DNA of 64,000 bases from Fibrivirga algicola (GCF_011742925.1 NZ_WAEL01000003.1:1-64000), one strand, 5' to 3'. Counted from the stretch's first letter, positions 44,746 through 53,854 are shown. A program made the numbers and translations. The notes: generated by a model from the letters alone, not told the origin.

Positions 44746-45588
44746 TTATTTGCGTTCATACGTCATTCCTACCGTCAGGCGCAAGTCATTATTGACCCGC
44801 CCAGGCACCACGATTCGTTCATACGAATTAGCCAGTGTGGTGCGGAAACTCAGGTACGTGCTGAATTTATATTGAACGCTCACATTCCCATTCCAGCGAA
44901 TATTGAACGGTTGCCCCTCTTGCCGACTCAAGGCGGGCTGATAGAATACAGTATGTGACACCGTCCAACGGTCGTTATCGAAGGTATATTCGCCAAAGAG
45001 GCGGGCCGAATTACGCCAGATGTTTACGTCGCTTAGTTCAATAAAGTCGGTGTATTCACGCATCAACACGTTGGTAATCGACAAATACGCTCGTTTTCGG
45101 GCTAGTAATTTATAGCCAAACCCGGCGGCCGCTGTATACCGGTGCGAAATCTGGCGCAGGTTACTGCGTTCGTAGGAGCCAAAAGCCAGGTAGTAAAGCC
45201 GATTTTCGTGGAACATCGTCAGACGGGCATCCCCAAAATATTCACGCTCAGCCAGTAAGCCACTTTGGCGACCAAACACGAATGAAGGCGTGGTTGACAA
45301 TTTGGCAATTTTGCTCACCTCTACATCAAAGGCGCTGACGATCTGTAGCAGCGACCGGTTTACATTACCGCTGGTGAAGGTGCCGTCGGTGGTAAGGCGA
45401 AAGCGGTATGTAGGCCTGAACGATCTATTCCGTTGGCGAGTGCTCGAGTCAGCAGCCATTCGCGTTGAATCGGCTGCGACCTGGGCACTGTCTGGTACTG
45501 AGGGGCGTAAGGGGTCGGGCTGTTCTGTATTCTGGGCCGATAGGGTGTATATAGGAAGAAACAGCAGGAAAAGAAGGAGAAAGCGCAT
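44746..45588 (-). CDS. DUF481-family outer-membrane barrel (YdiY-like)
   Basis: A 280-residue outer-membrane protein with signal peptide at 1-18 (YTLSAQ). A Ser/Thr/Asp-rich stretch is followed by alternating beta strands with aromatic ends (RFRLTTDGTFTSGNVNRSLL, FVFGRQSGLLAEREYFGDARL, LTVGMTYERK). This is the DUF481 pattern, a salt-induced outer-membrane protein family of unknown function. The frame extends 17 codons upstream, but ATG 45588 begins the signal peptide. It is divergent from the oxidoreductase gene, 69 bases away. Confidence 0.72.
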   Translation of the reverse strand: MRFLLLFLLFLPIYTLSAQNTEQPDPLRPSVPDSAQVAADSTRMAADSSTRQRNRSFRPTYRFRLTTDGTFTSGNVNRSLLQIVSAFDVEVSKIAKLSTTPSFVFGRQSGLLAEREYFGDARLTMFHENRLYYLAFGSYERSNLRQISHRYTAAAGFGYKLLARKRAYLSITNVLMREYTDFIELSDVNIWRNSARLFGEYTFDNDRWTVSHTVFYQPALSRQEGQPFNIRWNGNVSVQYKFSTYLSFRTTLANSYERIVVPGRVNNDLRLTVGMTYERK

Positions 45589-45657
45589 ACCGTTGTTTTT
45601 ACTGAAAAGACACAATGATTTTCGCAAAAGTCGCTTCATTGCGCTAAAAATAGAATT

Positions 45658-46653
45658 ATGTCAACCAAAACCCGCTGGGCCATCCTGGGCTTAGGCCGTA
45701 TTGCCCACAAGTTTGCCTCCGACCTGGTTACCCTCGCCAATGCCGATTTGGTAGCCGTAGCGTCGACCGATCAGGGCCGCGCCAATGAGTTTGCTGCCCA
45801 CTATCCGCGACAGGACGGTACGCTACCCCGTGCGCTGGGTACGTATGAGGCGTTGCTGGACATGGCCGATGAAATAGACGTGGTGTATATTGCCACCCGG
45901 CACGTGTACCACCGCGCCAATACACTGCTTTGCCTCAACGGCGGGCTGGCGGTGCTCTGCGAAAAACCATTTGGCATGGCCATCGGCGATGTCAATCAGA
46001 TGCTGAGTGTGGCCGAAGCACGACAGACCTTTCTGATGGAAGCCCTCTGGAGCCGGTTTATGCCTACCATACTGCAAGCAAAGGCGTGGCTCGACGAAGG
46101 AGCCATCGGAAATGTACTCACGATCAAAGCAGATTTCGGCTTTAAGGCAGAGTACGACCCCGGCAAACGACTGTTCAACAAGGAGCTAGGTGGAGGGTCG
46201 CTACTCGACATCGGGATTTACCCGCTGTTTATCAGCTACCTCATCAACGGCATGCCAGTGAGCATTACTGCCGCTGCTACCCTGGCACCAACCGGAGCTG
46301 ACGAGCAGTGTGGTATGATACTGACCTACAGCAACGGAGCAATGGCTGTATTGAACAGCACATTTATGGCTAATACCGAGAACTTGGCTCTTATTTACGG
46401 TACGGAAGGGACCATCCGCATTCATGGGCGATTCCATGAATCGACCGTAGCAACGCTCGAAAAACCAGATGCCGAGCCAATCACCAAAACGTTTGACCGC
46501 ACCACCCACGGTTACGACTACGAAGCCCAGCACGTGATGGATTGCCTGAGCGAAGGGTTCACCGAAAGCCCGCTCTGGAGCCACTCTGATAGCCGTAATC
46601 TGATGACCCTGCTCGACGACGTTCGTAATGCCGCCGGCATCGTGTACGAATAA
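45658..46653 (+). CDS. Gfo/Idh/MocA-family NAD(P)-dependent oxidoreductase
   Basis: A 331-residue dehydrogenase. The N-terminal Rossmann domain has GLGRIAHKFASDL near 10-22, ATRHVYHRAN near 80 and the EKPFGM motif near 102-107 whose Lys is catalytic. The C-terminal domain carries GGGSLLDIGIYPL near 178-190 with the second conserved Asp, and SITAAATLAPTGAD after it. Members oxidise or reduce sugars, inositols or dihydrodiols, and the sugar specificity cannot be read here. The gene is alone. Confidence 0.87.
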   Translation: MSTKTRWAILGLGRIAHKFASDLVTLANADLVAVASTDQGRANEFAAHYPRQDGTLPRALGTYEALLDMADEIDVVYIATRHVYHRANTLLCLNGGLAVLCEKPFGMAIGDVNQMLSVAEARQTFLMEALWSRFMPTILQAKAWLDEGAIGNVLTIKADFGFKAEYDPGKRLFNKELGGGSLLDIGIYPLFISYLINGMPVSITAAATLAPTGADEQCGMILTYSNGAMAVLNSTFMANTENLALIYGTEGTIRIHGRFHESTVATLEKPDAEPITKTFDRTTHGYDYEAQHVMDCLSEGFTESPLWSHSDSRNLMTLLDDVRNAAGIVYE

Positions 46654-46662
46654 AGACTGGCA

Positions 46663-46710
46663 TTTACTAGCCCGAACAGTTGCCTTACCGGTACCTGTTC
46701 GGCTAGTAAA
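46663..46710. terminator. Hairpin between convergent oxidoreductase and mscL genes
   Basis: Arms 46663-46679 and 46695-46710 pair fully apart from one bulged C. The stem lies between the two facing stop codons, 10 bases after the oxidoreductase stop. Confidence 0.65.
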
Positions 46711-46736
46711 CGCACAGAAATCGGTACCGAGACAAG

Positions 46737-47117
46737 CTACACTGGTCGTTTACGTAATTCGTCCCGGATGTCGGCCAAGAGTTGCTCAGTTGGCGTAGGC
46801 CCACTCACTGGCGAACCGATTGAATTCCCCGTCAACCGATTGTAAATGCGCACTACCCAGAAGATGACGAAGGCAGTTATCAGAAAATTGATGAATGTCT
46901 GAATGACCGCCCCGAATTTGATGAGTGCTTTATCGGTTAGGGGCACGATCAATGAGTCGCTTAAATCGAAACCGCCCAATGCAACGCCAATGACGGGCCC
47001 AAGCAGGTTGTCGGTCAATGAGGTCACAACATTGCCAAAGGCTGCGCCTATAAGCACGCCAATGGCCAGGTCAAGGGCATTTCCTCGCCTGATAAATTCG
47101 CCAAAATCCCGGATCAT
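46737..47117 (-). CDS. mscL: MscL, large-conductance mechanosensitive channel
   Basis: A 126-residue channel protein that opens under membrane tension to release solutes on hypo-osmotic shock. The amphipathic N-terminal helix IRDFGEFIRRGNALDLAIGVLIGAAF leads into TM1 with the pore-lining Gly residues, and TM2 is FINFLITAFVIFWVVRIYN near 75-93. A short charged C-terminal helix (TEQLLADIRDEL) forms the cytoplasmic bundle. The frame begins at a TTG four codons earlier, but ATG 47117 gives the family start MIRDFGEF. Confidence 0.93.
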   Translation of the reverse strand: MIRDFGEFIRRGNALDLAIGVLIGAAFGNVVTSLTDNLLGPVIGVALGGFDLSDSLIVPLTDKALIKFGAVIQTFINFLITAFVIFWVVRIYNRLTGNSIGSPVSGPTPTEQLLADIRDELRKRPV

Positions 47118-47320
47118 AACGATTGGCAAGTAGGTAAAACTGTTTTCCTATTAAGTATATAAGCAATATAGGAAAATCTTGATAACCAGTCACCGTTCAC
47201 TCAGTAAGCCTGCACTGAGCAAACTGACATGAAGTATGTCTGTCTATTTGTTGATACCCAATGACAGAAGGCTTCCGTATGTAACGTGCCTGTTGAGCAG
47301 TGACTGACCGCGCCGCGCCT

Positions 47321-47328
47321 TATCTTTG
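47321..47328 (+). promoter_or_regulatory. Candidate -7 box of purM
   Basis: TATCTTTG matches TAnnTTTG and is followed by five bases and then the purM ATG. The only upstream TTG is 25 bases away, longer than usual. If functional, the mRNA would start at or next to the ATG. Confidence 0.42.
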
Positions 47329-47333
47329 CACGC

Positions 47334-48521
47334 ATGACTGACCGCTATGCCCAACGGGGCGTTTCTGCCGACAAAGAAGACGTTCATAACGCCATTGCCC
47401 GCCTTGATAAGGGCCTGTTTCCAAAGGCTTTCTGTAAAATCGTGCCCGACGCACTAGCTGGCGACCCTGATTATTGCACCATCATGCACGCTGATGGCGC
47501 TGGTACTAAATCATCGCTTGCTTATCTCTACTGGCGCGAAACCGGCGACATGAGCGTCTGGAAAGGCATTGCGCAAGACGCCGTAGTTATGAATACCGAT
47601 GATTTGTTATGCGTTGGCGCCACTGGCCCCATGCTGCTTTCGTCGACGATCGGGCGCAACAAACACCTGATTCCAGGTGAAGTCATCGCCGCACTTATCA
47701 ATGGTACTGAAGAAGTGCTGCAGATGCTGCGCGACCACGGTATCGACATTCATAGCACCGGTGGAGAAACCGCCGATGTAGGCGACCTGGTACGTACCCT
47801 GATTGTGGATAGTACTGTTATTGCCCGCATGCCTCGGGCCAGCGTCATCAGCAATGATACCATCCGGCCCGGCGACGTTGTGGTTGGCTTAGCCTCCTAT
47901 GGCCAGGCTACCTACGAAAGCGAGTATAACGGCGGTATGGGCAGCAACGGGCTGACTTCTGCCCGGCACGATGTACTTGCCCATGACCTGGCCAACCAAT
48001 ACCCCGAAAGCTTCGATCCGGCTGTAGACCGTAGCCTGATCTATAGTGGCAGCATGCAGTTGCAGACGCCGGTTACGATTGGCACCGGACCAGACGGAAA
48101 TCCGCAGACTGTTCCGGCGGGCAAGCTGATTCTGTCGCCAACACGTACCTACGCCCCTGTCGTGAAAACATTGCTCGATCAGTTACGCGGGCAAATCCAC
48201 GGAATGGTACACTGCTCCGGTGGTGCACAGACTAAAGTGCTGCACTTCATCGACAACCTGCACGTAGTGAAAGATAACATGCTGCCGGTACCTCCCCTAT
48301 TTGAGCTGATTCAACAGGAAAGCGGTACATCGTGGCAGGAGATGTTTAAGGTCTTCAACATGGGGCACCGGCTGGAGGTATACCTGGCTCCGGAGCATGC
48401 CCAGACCGTTATCGATATTTCCGAATCGTTCGGTATTGCGGCTCAGGTAATTGGGCACGTAGAGGCCTATGCAGGCAAAAAAGTCACTATCACCCATAAC
48501 TCAAGTACTTTTACTTATTGA
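47334..48521 (+). CDS. purM: PurM-type phosphoribosylformylglycinamidine cyclo-ligase
   Basis: AIR synthetase closes the imidazole ring of FGAM with ATP. The 395-residue protein is a little longer than Escherichia coli PurM (about 345). Features: MHADGAGTKSSLAYLY near 47-62 (ATP-binding), DAVVMNTDDLLCVGA near 82-96, GGETADVGDLV near 140-150, and the lid and C-terminal AIRS_C domain from about 185, with HCSGGAQTKVLHF near 293 and FNMGHRLEVYL near 340. The start is an ATG preceded closely by a -7 box. Confidence 0.9.
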   Translation: MTDRYAQRGVSADKEDVHNAIARLDKGLFPKAFCKIVPDALAGDPDYCTIMHADGAGTKSSLAYLYWRETGDMSVWKGIAQDAVVMNTDDLLCVGATGPMLLSSTIGRNKHLIPGEVIAALINGTEEVLQMLRDHGIDIHSTGGETADVGDLVRTLIVDSTVIARMPRASVISNDTIRPGDVVVGLASYGQATYESEYNGGMGSNGLTSARHDVLAHDLANQYPESFDPAVDRSLIYSGSMQLQTPVTIGTGPDGNPQTVPAGKLILSPTRTYAPVVKTLLDQLRGQIHGMVHCSGGAQTKVLHFIDNLHVVKDNMLPVPPLFELIQQESGTSWQEMFKVFNMGHRLEVYLAPEHAQTVIDISESFGIAAQVIGHVEAYAGKKVTITHNSSTFTY

Positions 48522-48580
48522 TATTTTTGTAAGCGCTCGAAAAGGTAGTAGCTTGGTAACGGATTACCCCACCGGATACC

Positions 48581-49855
48581 ATGAAAATTGCTTTTTTCTT
48601 TTGCTACTTCTTACTGGGAAGTTGGTCGACTCATGCCCAGGCAGTCCTGTTTCTACAGAACTTCTCAGCTGGTAACTCAATATCAAATTACGTAAGCAGC
48701 AACCCGGGAATCGGCGAATTCAACGCCATCAGTGGGGCTACTATCACCAACAATACCATCCAGTTCGATCGATCAGCAGGAACCGGTTCAGGGCATTTCT
48801 CCAGAAGTACGGACTTAGGCTCGTCTATCAATTCGCTCTACGTACAGATGGACTTTGAAGTGGTTTCGGCTACAACAGCCGCGGGCAGCAACGTGGTCGA
48901 TTTCTATGTGGGTAGCGCCTTCGACAATACTGTTCAGAACCCTGCTAACGCCGATGTGTACGCCCGCTTTGGATTTAATTTCACCAACAACGGTCATCAA
49001 TTTTCGGTAAGGCATATTCCTGCCGGAGGGACTGGTGCGTTTGATTCACCAGTATTTACGGGTAAGCAGACGCTGACATTTGTACTAAACAACAGCGGCC
49101 GAACAGTAACGTACCTGCAGCCGGGCGGGGGCACCCAAACCCTTACCAACGATACTTACGACCTGTGGGTAGGTACAACTGAAGTATTCAACAGCCTGCC
49201 TGTACTAACCCCAACCCAGACGATCGCGAATTTCAAGCTAAGGCTCACCAGTAATGTGTACGCTGCTGTTTTTCAATTCGATAACCTCCTGATTCGCGAT
49301 ATCAACAATGCGTTGGCGGTGTCGTCCGTCGCAGATTTCAAGGCAGCTCCTGCCGGTTCGCGGGTTGATCTTAGCTGGCAGGTATACAAGTCGGTAGAGA
49401 CCTCATTCGTCATTGAACGGAGTTTCGACGCCTTATCGTTTACGCCGATAGGCAACGTACCTGCGGCCAGTTTCGCAGACGGGCAACGTACCTATATCTT
49501 CAGCGATTCTGCACCGGGAGTAGGTTCGAATTACTACCGGCTCCGGCAAACTGCCACCGACGGTTCGCCGGTATTTAGCAAGATAGTGGCAGCTATCGTT
49601 CGCTCCGACTCACCTGAATTTGCCATCCTTGACAACCCCACTTCGGGACTCGCCATCCATCTGAAAACCGATAATTTGCCTGATGCTACCTACCAACTGT
49701 CGGCGCTGACGGGACAGAATATCAGCTGCGAACAACGCAAAACGCCCGATGGGCAAGTGACGCTGCTCCTGCAACATCCTCTCCCATCGGGCGTCTATTT
49801 ACTCACTGCCACCAGCGGAACTGCGAAAATTACGCAGCGGCTGCTCATGCAGTGA
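48581..49855 (+). CDS. Secreted protein with a T9SS type A-like C-terminal domain
   Basis: A 424-residue cargo protein with signal peptide at 1-19 (STHAQ). Residues 20-240 form a beta-rich domain of unknown role, possibly a lectin- or laminin-like jelly roll. Residues about 250-345 resemble a fibronectin-type domain common before T9SS tails (VDLSWQVYKSVETSFVIERS, YYRLRQTATDG). The last about 80 residues (LDNPTSGLAIHL, GVYLLTATSGTAKITQRLLMQ) fit the type A sorting signal. It would be exported across the outer membrane. It follows purM by 59 bases and converges on the S41 protease gene with 2 bases between. Confidence 0.75.
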   Translation: MKIAFFFCYFLLGSWSTHAQAVLFLQNFSAGNSISNYVSSNPGIGEFNAISGATITNNTIQFDRSAGTGSGHFSRSTDLGSSINSLYVQMDFEVVSATTAAGSNVVDFYVGSAFDNTVQNPANADVYARFGFNFTNNGHQFSVRHIPAGGTGAFDSPVFTGKQTLTFVLNNSGRTVTYLQPGGGTQTLTNDTYDLWVGTTEVFNSLPVLTPTQTIANFKLRLTSNVYAAVFQFDNLLIRDINNALAVSSVADFKAAPAGSRVDLSWQVYKSVETSFVIERSFDALSFTPIGNVPAASFADGQRTYIFSDSAPGVGSNYYRLRQTATDGSPVFSKIVAAIVRSDSPEFAILDNPTSGLAIHLKTDNLPDATYQLSALTGQNISCEQRKTPDGQVTLLLQHPLPSGVYLLTATSGTAKITQRLLMQ

Positions 49856-49857
49856 GC

Positions 49858-51300
49858 TTATTTCAAAGCGGGTATATCCACAAACATATTGTTACCGCCT
49901 GGTTTGAAATCGTCGGACGAGCCGACTGTCAAATCTGGTTTAGCGGCCAACCGGCCACCAGTGAGTCCTTTCATATGATTTATAGCGGCTGCTAGCATAG
50001 GATCGCGCAAATCCCCCAGCGGCACCAGCGACCCATACGGTTCATTAACCGTGATTAGGGGCGCAAAGCCACTTGTGTAATCAGACTCATTATTCTTGTT
50101 GAAAATCTTCAGCACGATGGGCTGCATCCCCCACTTGTTGGCGGTGTTTTTCGTGTCGGTAACGGTAATTGAACCAACATTCTTACCAACCGTTGTTGTA
50201 CCAATCGTATTCACCGTCATAAACGGACGCAAGCCATTGATGACCAATTCGCTTGCAGACGCCGTACGGCGGGTAGTAACCACGTACAGTCGAGACAGCT
50301 GATTGCCTACGTTGTTGGCTTTAGTTACGAAATAATCGTTGAAGAAATCAGTGCCGTATTGTTTCTGAAGCTCAGGCGTCAGCGTACTGTTGTATTCCCG
50401 GCGGGAGAAGGGCACTTTGGCCTGTGCATTCACACCCTTCACAATCAGGCTTGCCAGTTTAGTAGCCGAGGTTACAGCGCCACCACCATTGTAACGCAGG
50501 TCGAGAATCAGCTCATTAATGCCCTGAGCTTTGAATTTACCGAAAACAGCGTCGAGACGATCGTCATACGCGGTGCCTGTTGACCCGTTCGGACCAGGAA
50601 CAAACTGATTGTAGAGCAGGTAACCGATCTTCCGGTTACCATCGGTATAAACGGAATCTTTGAAAACAGGATTCTCCTGAAACACAACCGGTGTAACGGT
50701 CTTAGTCGTACTCGTTTTTACGATCGCGCCGTTCTGAACAGATGCAATTCCATACGCCTGGGTAACTGATTCATCGGCAAAAGCCTTGTTTAGTACCGCT
50801 TGATCGGTGGTTAGGTTGATCCCGTTTACGGAGTAAAATAAGTCGTTACGCTTCATGCCTGCCAGATCAGCGGGCGAACCGGGCAACACATACGTTACCA
50901 CACCAACCACATCGGTTGACCCCTCTGCCGTACGAACCAGCGTAAAATCAATACCAGTCGTTTTGGTTTCGCCACTCAGAGCGGCGGTCAGTTCAGCAGC
51001 ACTCTCCTGAATCCATGAAAAACGGTCGCCCTGCGGGTTGGTCGTTGCGTTGTACTTATAAAGGATCGAGTCGAAGAAACTGGCTGGTGCCAAAGACTTG
51101 TCGGGGTTTGCCGGAATCTTATCGTTCCAGTAATACAGGCTCCGCATATTGTCGAGGATCCAGTTATTGACAGTCGCGTCAGCAGCAGTTGTGCCAGTTG
51201 GATTGACCTCGACGGGGTCTTTTTTACAGCCCGTTAGCAGCAACGTGCCAGTGGCGAAAAGCGCTAGAGCAGTGCGAATTGGTTTTGTTGATACGTTCAT
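49858..51300 (-). CDS. S41-family (C-terminal processing) protease lipoprotein
   Basis: A 480-residue protein with a lipoprotein signal (LLLTGCKKD, Cys near residue 25), anchored in the periplasm or on the surface. A helical N-terminal region (NWILDNMRSLYYWNDKIPANP near 46-66) is followed by a PDZ-like domain (YVLPGSPADLAGMKRNDLFYSVNG near 137-160). The S41 catalytic domain contains LILDLRYNGGG near 265, and the serine nucleophile is in TASASELVINGLRP near 340. The substrate is unknown. The gene has its own promoter region, followed upstream by a terminator hairpin of the preceding gene. Confidence 0.85.
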   Translation of the reverse strand: MNVSTKPIRTALALFATGTLLLTGCKKDPVEVNPTGTTAADATVNNWILDNMRSLYYWNDKIPANPDKSLAPASFFDSILYKYNATTNPQGDRFSWIQESAAELTAALSGETKTTGIDFTLVRTAEGSTDVVGVVTYVLPGSPADLAGMKRNDLFYSVNGINLTTDQAVLNKAFADESVTQAYGIASVQNGAIVKTSTTKTVTPVVFQENPVFKDSVYTDGNRKIGYLLYNQFVPGPNGSTGTAYDDRLDAVFGKFKAQGINELILDLRYNGGGAVTSATKLASLIVKGVNAQAKVPFSRREYNSTLTPELQKQYGTDFFNDYFVTKANNVGNQLSRLYVVTTRRTASASELVINGLRPFMTVNTIGTTTVGKNVGSITVTDTKNTANKWGMQPIVLKIFNKNNESDYTSGFAPLITVNEPYGSLVPLGDLRDPMLAAAINHMKGLTGGRLAAKPDLTVGSSDDFKPGGNNMFVDIPALK

Positions 51301-51336
51301 AGAAAGTGTTGTAGACTCTACAGTACTTAACGCAAA

Positions 51337-51366
51337 AAGCCCGGCAACCGTGTCATTGCCGGGCTT
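51337..51366 (-). terminator. Rho-independent terminator of the small outer-membrane protein gene
   Basis: AAGCCCGGCAA (51337-51347) and TTGCCGGGCTT (51356-51366) form a perfect 11-base stem with an 8-base loop, followed on the minus strand by a T-run. It lies 30 bases past the stop of the gene at 51397. Confidence 0.8.
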
Positions 51367-51396
51367 AAAAATATATGAAAATCGGGATTTATCAGG

Positions 51397-51852
51397 CTAC
51401 TGTTCAGCGCGTTTACGGAAGTGCCAAACCAAACCCAGGTACGAATAAAAAACACCTGATTTAAAGTTGGAGCGAGCCGATGGCGACAGCTCAAAAGCGA
51501 TGCGCAGGTTGGGCAGACTGGCTAGCGGTGCCGCCCGAACGCCCACGTGCAACGAGTAGCCTTCCAGAATTTTATCGCCGTTGACTGCATTCAGCGCATT
51601 GATCTGAATGCCTGGCCCCACATAGTAGTTTACCCGCTCGGTCCGGCTCACGTTGACCATAGGGCAAAACGTGGTGCTAAGCTGTTCAAATAGCGAGTTA
51701 GTTTGTAACCGGCTATCCAGCCAAACGAGCTTATCCGGATTGGTACTAACCGTGAACAAACCAAAGCTATTAAAAGGGTAGTACCCCACCGACGCCTGCG
51801 AAAAAACAAGTGTAGGACAAGCCAGCAAAAAGATCAGGAGAAGTTTTTTCAT
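51397..51852 (-). CDS. Small secreted or outer-membrane beta protein, unknown function
   Basis: A 151-residue protein with signal peptide at 1-18 (LVFSQ). The mature part is beta-rich with alternating hydrophobic residues (VNYYVGPGIQINALNAV, FYSYLGLVWHFRKR), suggesting a small outer-membrane barrel. No named family is recognised. The frame extends to 51894, but that region is part of the large inverted repeat and ATG 51852 starts the signal peptide. It is downstream of ffh, separated by that repeat. Confidence 0.65.
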   Translation of the reverse strand: MKKLLLIFLLACPTLVFSQASVGYYPFNSFGLFTVSTNPDKLVWLDSRLQTNSLFEQLSTTFCPMVNVSRTERVNYYVGPGIQINALNAVNGDKILEGYSLHVGVRAAPLASLPNLRIAFELSPSARSNFKSGVFYSYLGLVWHFRKRAEQ

Positions 51853-51864
51853 AGTGTGAATGGG

Positions 51865-51976
51865 GAGAAAAAGGGGTTCGACACGGAGAAGCACAGAAGT
51901 ACACAGCGTTTTTCTATCAATTAGAAATAAAACGTTGTGTACCTCTGTGCTTCTCCGTGTCGAACCCCTTTTTCTC
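51865..51976. repeat. Very long inverted repeat abutting the ffh stop codon
   Basis: Arms 51865-51910 and 51931-51976 pair at 44 of 46 positions around a 20-base loop. The outer end of the right arm is the last base of the ffh stop codon, and the left arm starts 13 bases before the next gene's ATG, so the repeat is nearly the whole gap. The arm sequence (cacggagaagcacaga) resembles dispersed palindromic elements seen between genes in several bacterial phyla; that comparison is from memory. Confidence 0.8.
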
Positions 51977-53295
51977 TATTTCATCATTTTCGCCAGTTTC
52001 CCCGACGACTGCATGTTGTTCATCTTTTTCATCATCTTCCGCATCTCCTCAAACTGCTTCAACAGGTTGGTCACTTGCTGAACGTCGGTGCCGGAACCAG
52101 CCGCGATGCGCTTCTTGCGGCTTATATCAATGATTTCAGGACGAGCACGCTCTTTTGGCGTCATCGAGCTGATGATCGCTTCAATGGGTGCAAACGACTT
52201 ATTATCCAGATCGAGGTCTTTCACCATCTTGCCCATACCCGGAATCATACCGATCAGATCTTTGATGTTACCCATCTTTTTGATCTGCTGTAACTGGCTC
52301 AGGAAGTCGTCGAAATCGAACTGGTTCTTCCGCATCTTGGCGTTGATGCGGCGGGCTTCGTCGTCGTCGAACGCCTGTTGGGCGCGTTCAACCAGCGAAA
52401 TCACGTCACCCATACCTAAAATCCGGCTAGCCATCCGGTCGGGATAGAATACGTCGAGCGCATCCATCTTCTCGCCGGTGCTCATGAACTTGATCGGCTT
52501 GTTCACCACCGCCCGGATCGACAGGGCTGCACCGCCGCGCGAATCACCGTCGAGTTTGGTGAGTACGACACCGTCGAAGTTCAGGCGATCGTTGAAGGTC
52601 TTGGCTGTATTCACCGCATCCTGCCCGGTCATCGAGTCAACAACGAATAGTGTTTCGGCCGGATTTAGCGCTAGTTTCACCTGCTCAATCTCCTTCATCA
52701 TGACCTCATCAACCGCCAAACGACCGGCGGTATCTACGATCATCACTTTCTTGTTAGTCCGCTTGGCGTGGGCCAGCGCATTCTGCACAATCGAAACCGC
52801 GTTCTTATTCTCGGGCTCGGCAAACACCTCAACACCAACCTGTTCACCCAGCACTTTCAGCTGATCAATCGCGGCGGGGCGGTAGATATCGGCAGCAACC
52901 AGCAGCACGTTTTTGCCCTGCTTTTTTATGTACGAAGCCAGCTTACCCGAAAAAGTGGTTTTACCCGACCCCTGGAGGCCCGCAATCAGGATGATCGCAG
53001 GATCACCTTTAAGGTTGATCGGTTTCGCTTCGGTGCCCATCAGTTCGGTCAGTTCCTCCTGCACGATCTTCACGAACAGCTGTCCGGGCTCAACGGCAAT
53101 CAACACCTTCCGGTCAAGGGCTTTTTCCTTTACCCGGTCGGTTACGTCTTTAGCCACCTTGTAGTTAACGTCGGCATCAGTCAACGCGCGGCGAACTTCT
53201 TTAATGGTGGCGGCAACGTTGATTTCAGTAATGCGGCCTTGACCCTTCAGGGTTTTGAAGGCCTTATCAAGCTTACTCTGTAGGTTCTCGAACAT
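51976..53295 (-). CDS. ffh: Ffh, signal recognition particle GTPase
   Basis: SRP54 homologue of 439 residues. It binds signal sequences and the SRP RNA and delivers ribosomes to FtsY. The N domain covers about 1-90. The G domain has G1 GLQGSGKTTFSGKLA near 107-121, the DTAGRLAVDEVMM motif near 190 and TKLDGDSRGGAALS near 247. The methionine-rich M domain (about 300-439: MGNIKDLIGMIPGMGKMVKDL, MRKMMKKMNNM) holds the RNA-binding helix SRKKRIAAGSGT. The start is ATG 53295; the longer frame adds eight residues. A TATCTTTG box lies 22 bases upstream. Confidence 0.95.
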   Translation of the reverse strand: MFENLQSKLDKAFKTLKGQGRITEINVAATIKEVRRALTDADVNYKVAKDVTDRVKEKALDRKVLIAVEPGQLFVKIVQEELTELMGTEAKPINLKGDPAIILIAGLQGSGKTTFSGKLASYIKKQGKNVLLVAADIYRPAAIDQLKVLGEQVGVEVFAEPENKNAVSIVQNALAHAKRTNKKVMIVDTAGRLAVDEVMMKEIEQVKLALNPAETLFVVDSMTGQDAVNTAKTFNDRLNFDGVVLTKLDGDSRGGAALSIRAVVNKPIKFMSTGEKMDALDVFYPDRMASRILGMGDVISLVERAQQAFDDDEARRINAKMRKNQFDFDDFLSQLQQIKKMGNIKDLIGMIPGMGKMVKDLDLDNKSFAPIEAIISSMTPKERARPEIIDISRKKRIAAGSGTDVQQVTNLLKQFEEMRKMMKKMNNMQSSGKLAKMMK

Positions 53296-53316
53296 AATGT
53301 GTACACGTAGTATCAG

Positions 53317-53324
53317 CAAAGATA
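53317..53324 (-). promoter_or_regulatory. Candidate -7 box of ffh
   Basis: Minus-strand TATCTTTG matches TAnnTTTG and is followed by C. It gives a leader of roughly 15 bases before the ffh ATG. No TTG is seen at the right spacing. Confidence 0.45.
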
Positions 53325-53536
53325 ACGGATTAGCGCGCAGTGGCCTATAGCTGCTTCAAAGGCATTTCAGTAGGAAGCCTGGCAGTAAAAGAAGAATTCA
53401 ATTGCTATGATTTCTATAGAGATAAATAAATATAATTTTTCCGGCAATTTTAAGCCAACTCTTTCGTCTAAAATTCATAGATTGCCTGATAGTACGAATG
53501 ATCGCTTGACCAACTAATCATACCAATACCTCGTAT

Positions 53537-53854
53537 ATGAACAGGAATACTGTATCATTTGTCCTCTCATGTCTCGTTGTAGCCTGTGTTCTGACTTCAC
53601 CCGCCGAGGCCTGCATGACACAGCAACCTGTTGACAAAACGGCCAGCGAACCAGCAGCCAAGACCCCAACCCGAAAATCGAGAGTGAAGGCAACTAAACC
53701 GGTCTCTTCAAAAACGATTAGTACCACAACGCCGCCCAAATCGACCTCAACGGCAACGGCTAAAACGAAGGACAGACCTGGTAAACGCTTCTGGTCCAGG
53801 ATCATGGACGCCTTTAGAGACGTACACTCCGTTGAAAAAAAGACAAATAAGTAG
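53537..53854 (+). CDS. Small secreted basic protein, unknown function
   Basis: A 105-residue protein with a signal peptide at about 1-25 (VACVLTSPAEA). The mature part is rich in Lys, Thr, Ser and Pro (about 30-80), ending in a basic helix RFWSRIMDAFRDVHSVEKK. No family is recognised. An antisense frame of similar length exists, but only this strand gives a signal peptide and an ATG behind an AT-rich promoter-like region. It ends 6 bases before a strong bidirectional terminator. Confidence 0.6.
   Translation: MNRNTVSFVLSCLVVACVLTSPAEACMTQQPVDKTASEPAAKTPTRKSRVKATKPVSSKTISTTTPPKSTSTATAKTKDRPGKRFWSRIMDAFRDVHSVEKKTNK

Noticed and set aside
51865-51976. Insertion-sequence terminal inverted repeats
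   Set aside because: There is no transposase frame between the arms (20-base loop) and no target-site duplication that I can see.
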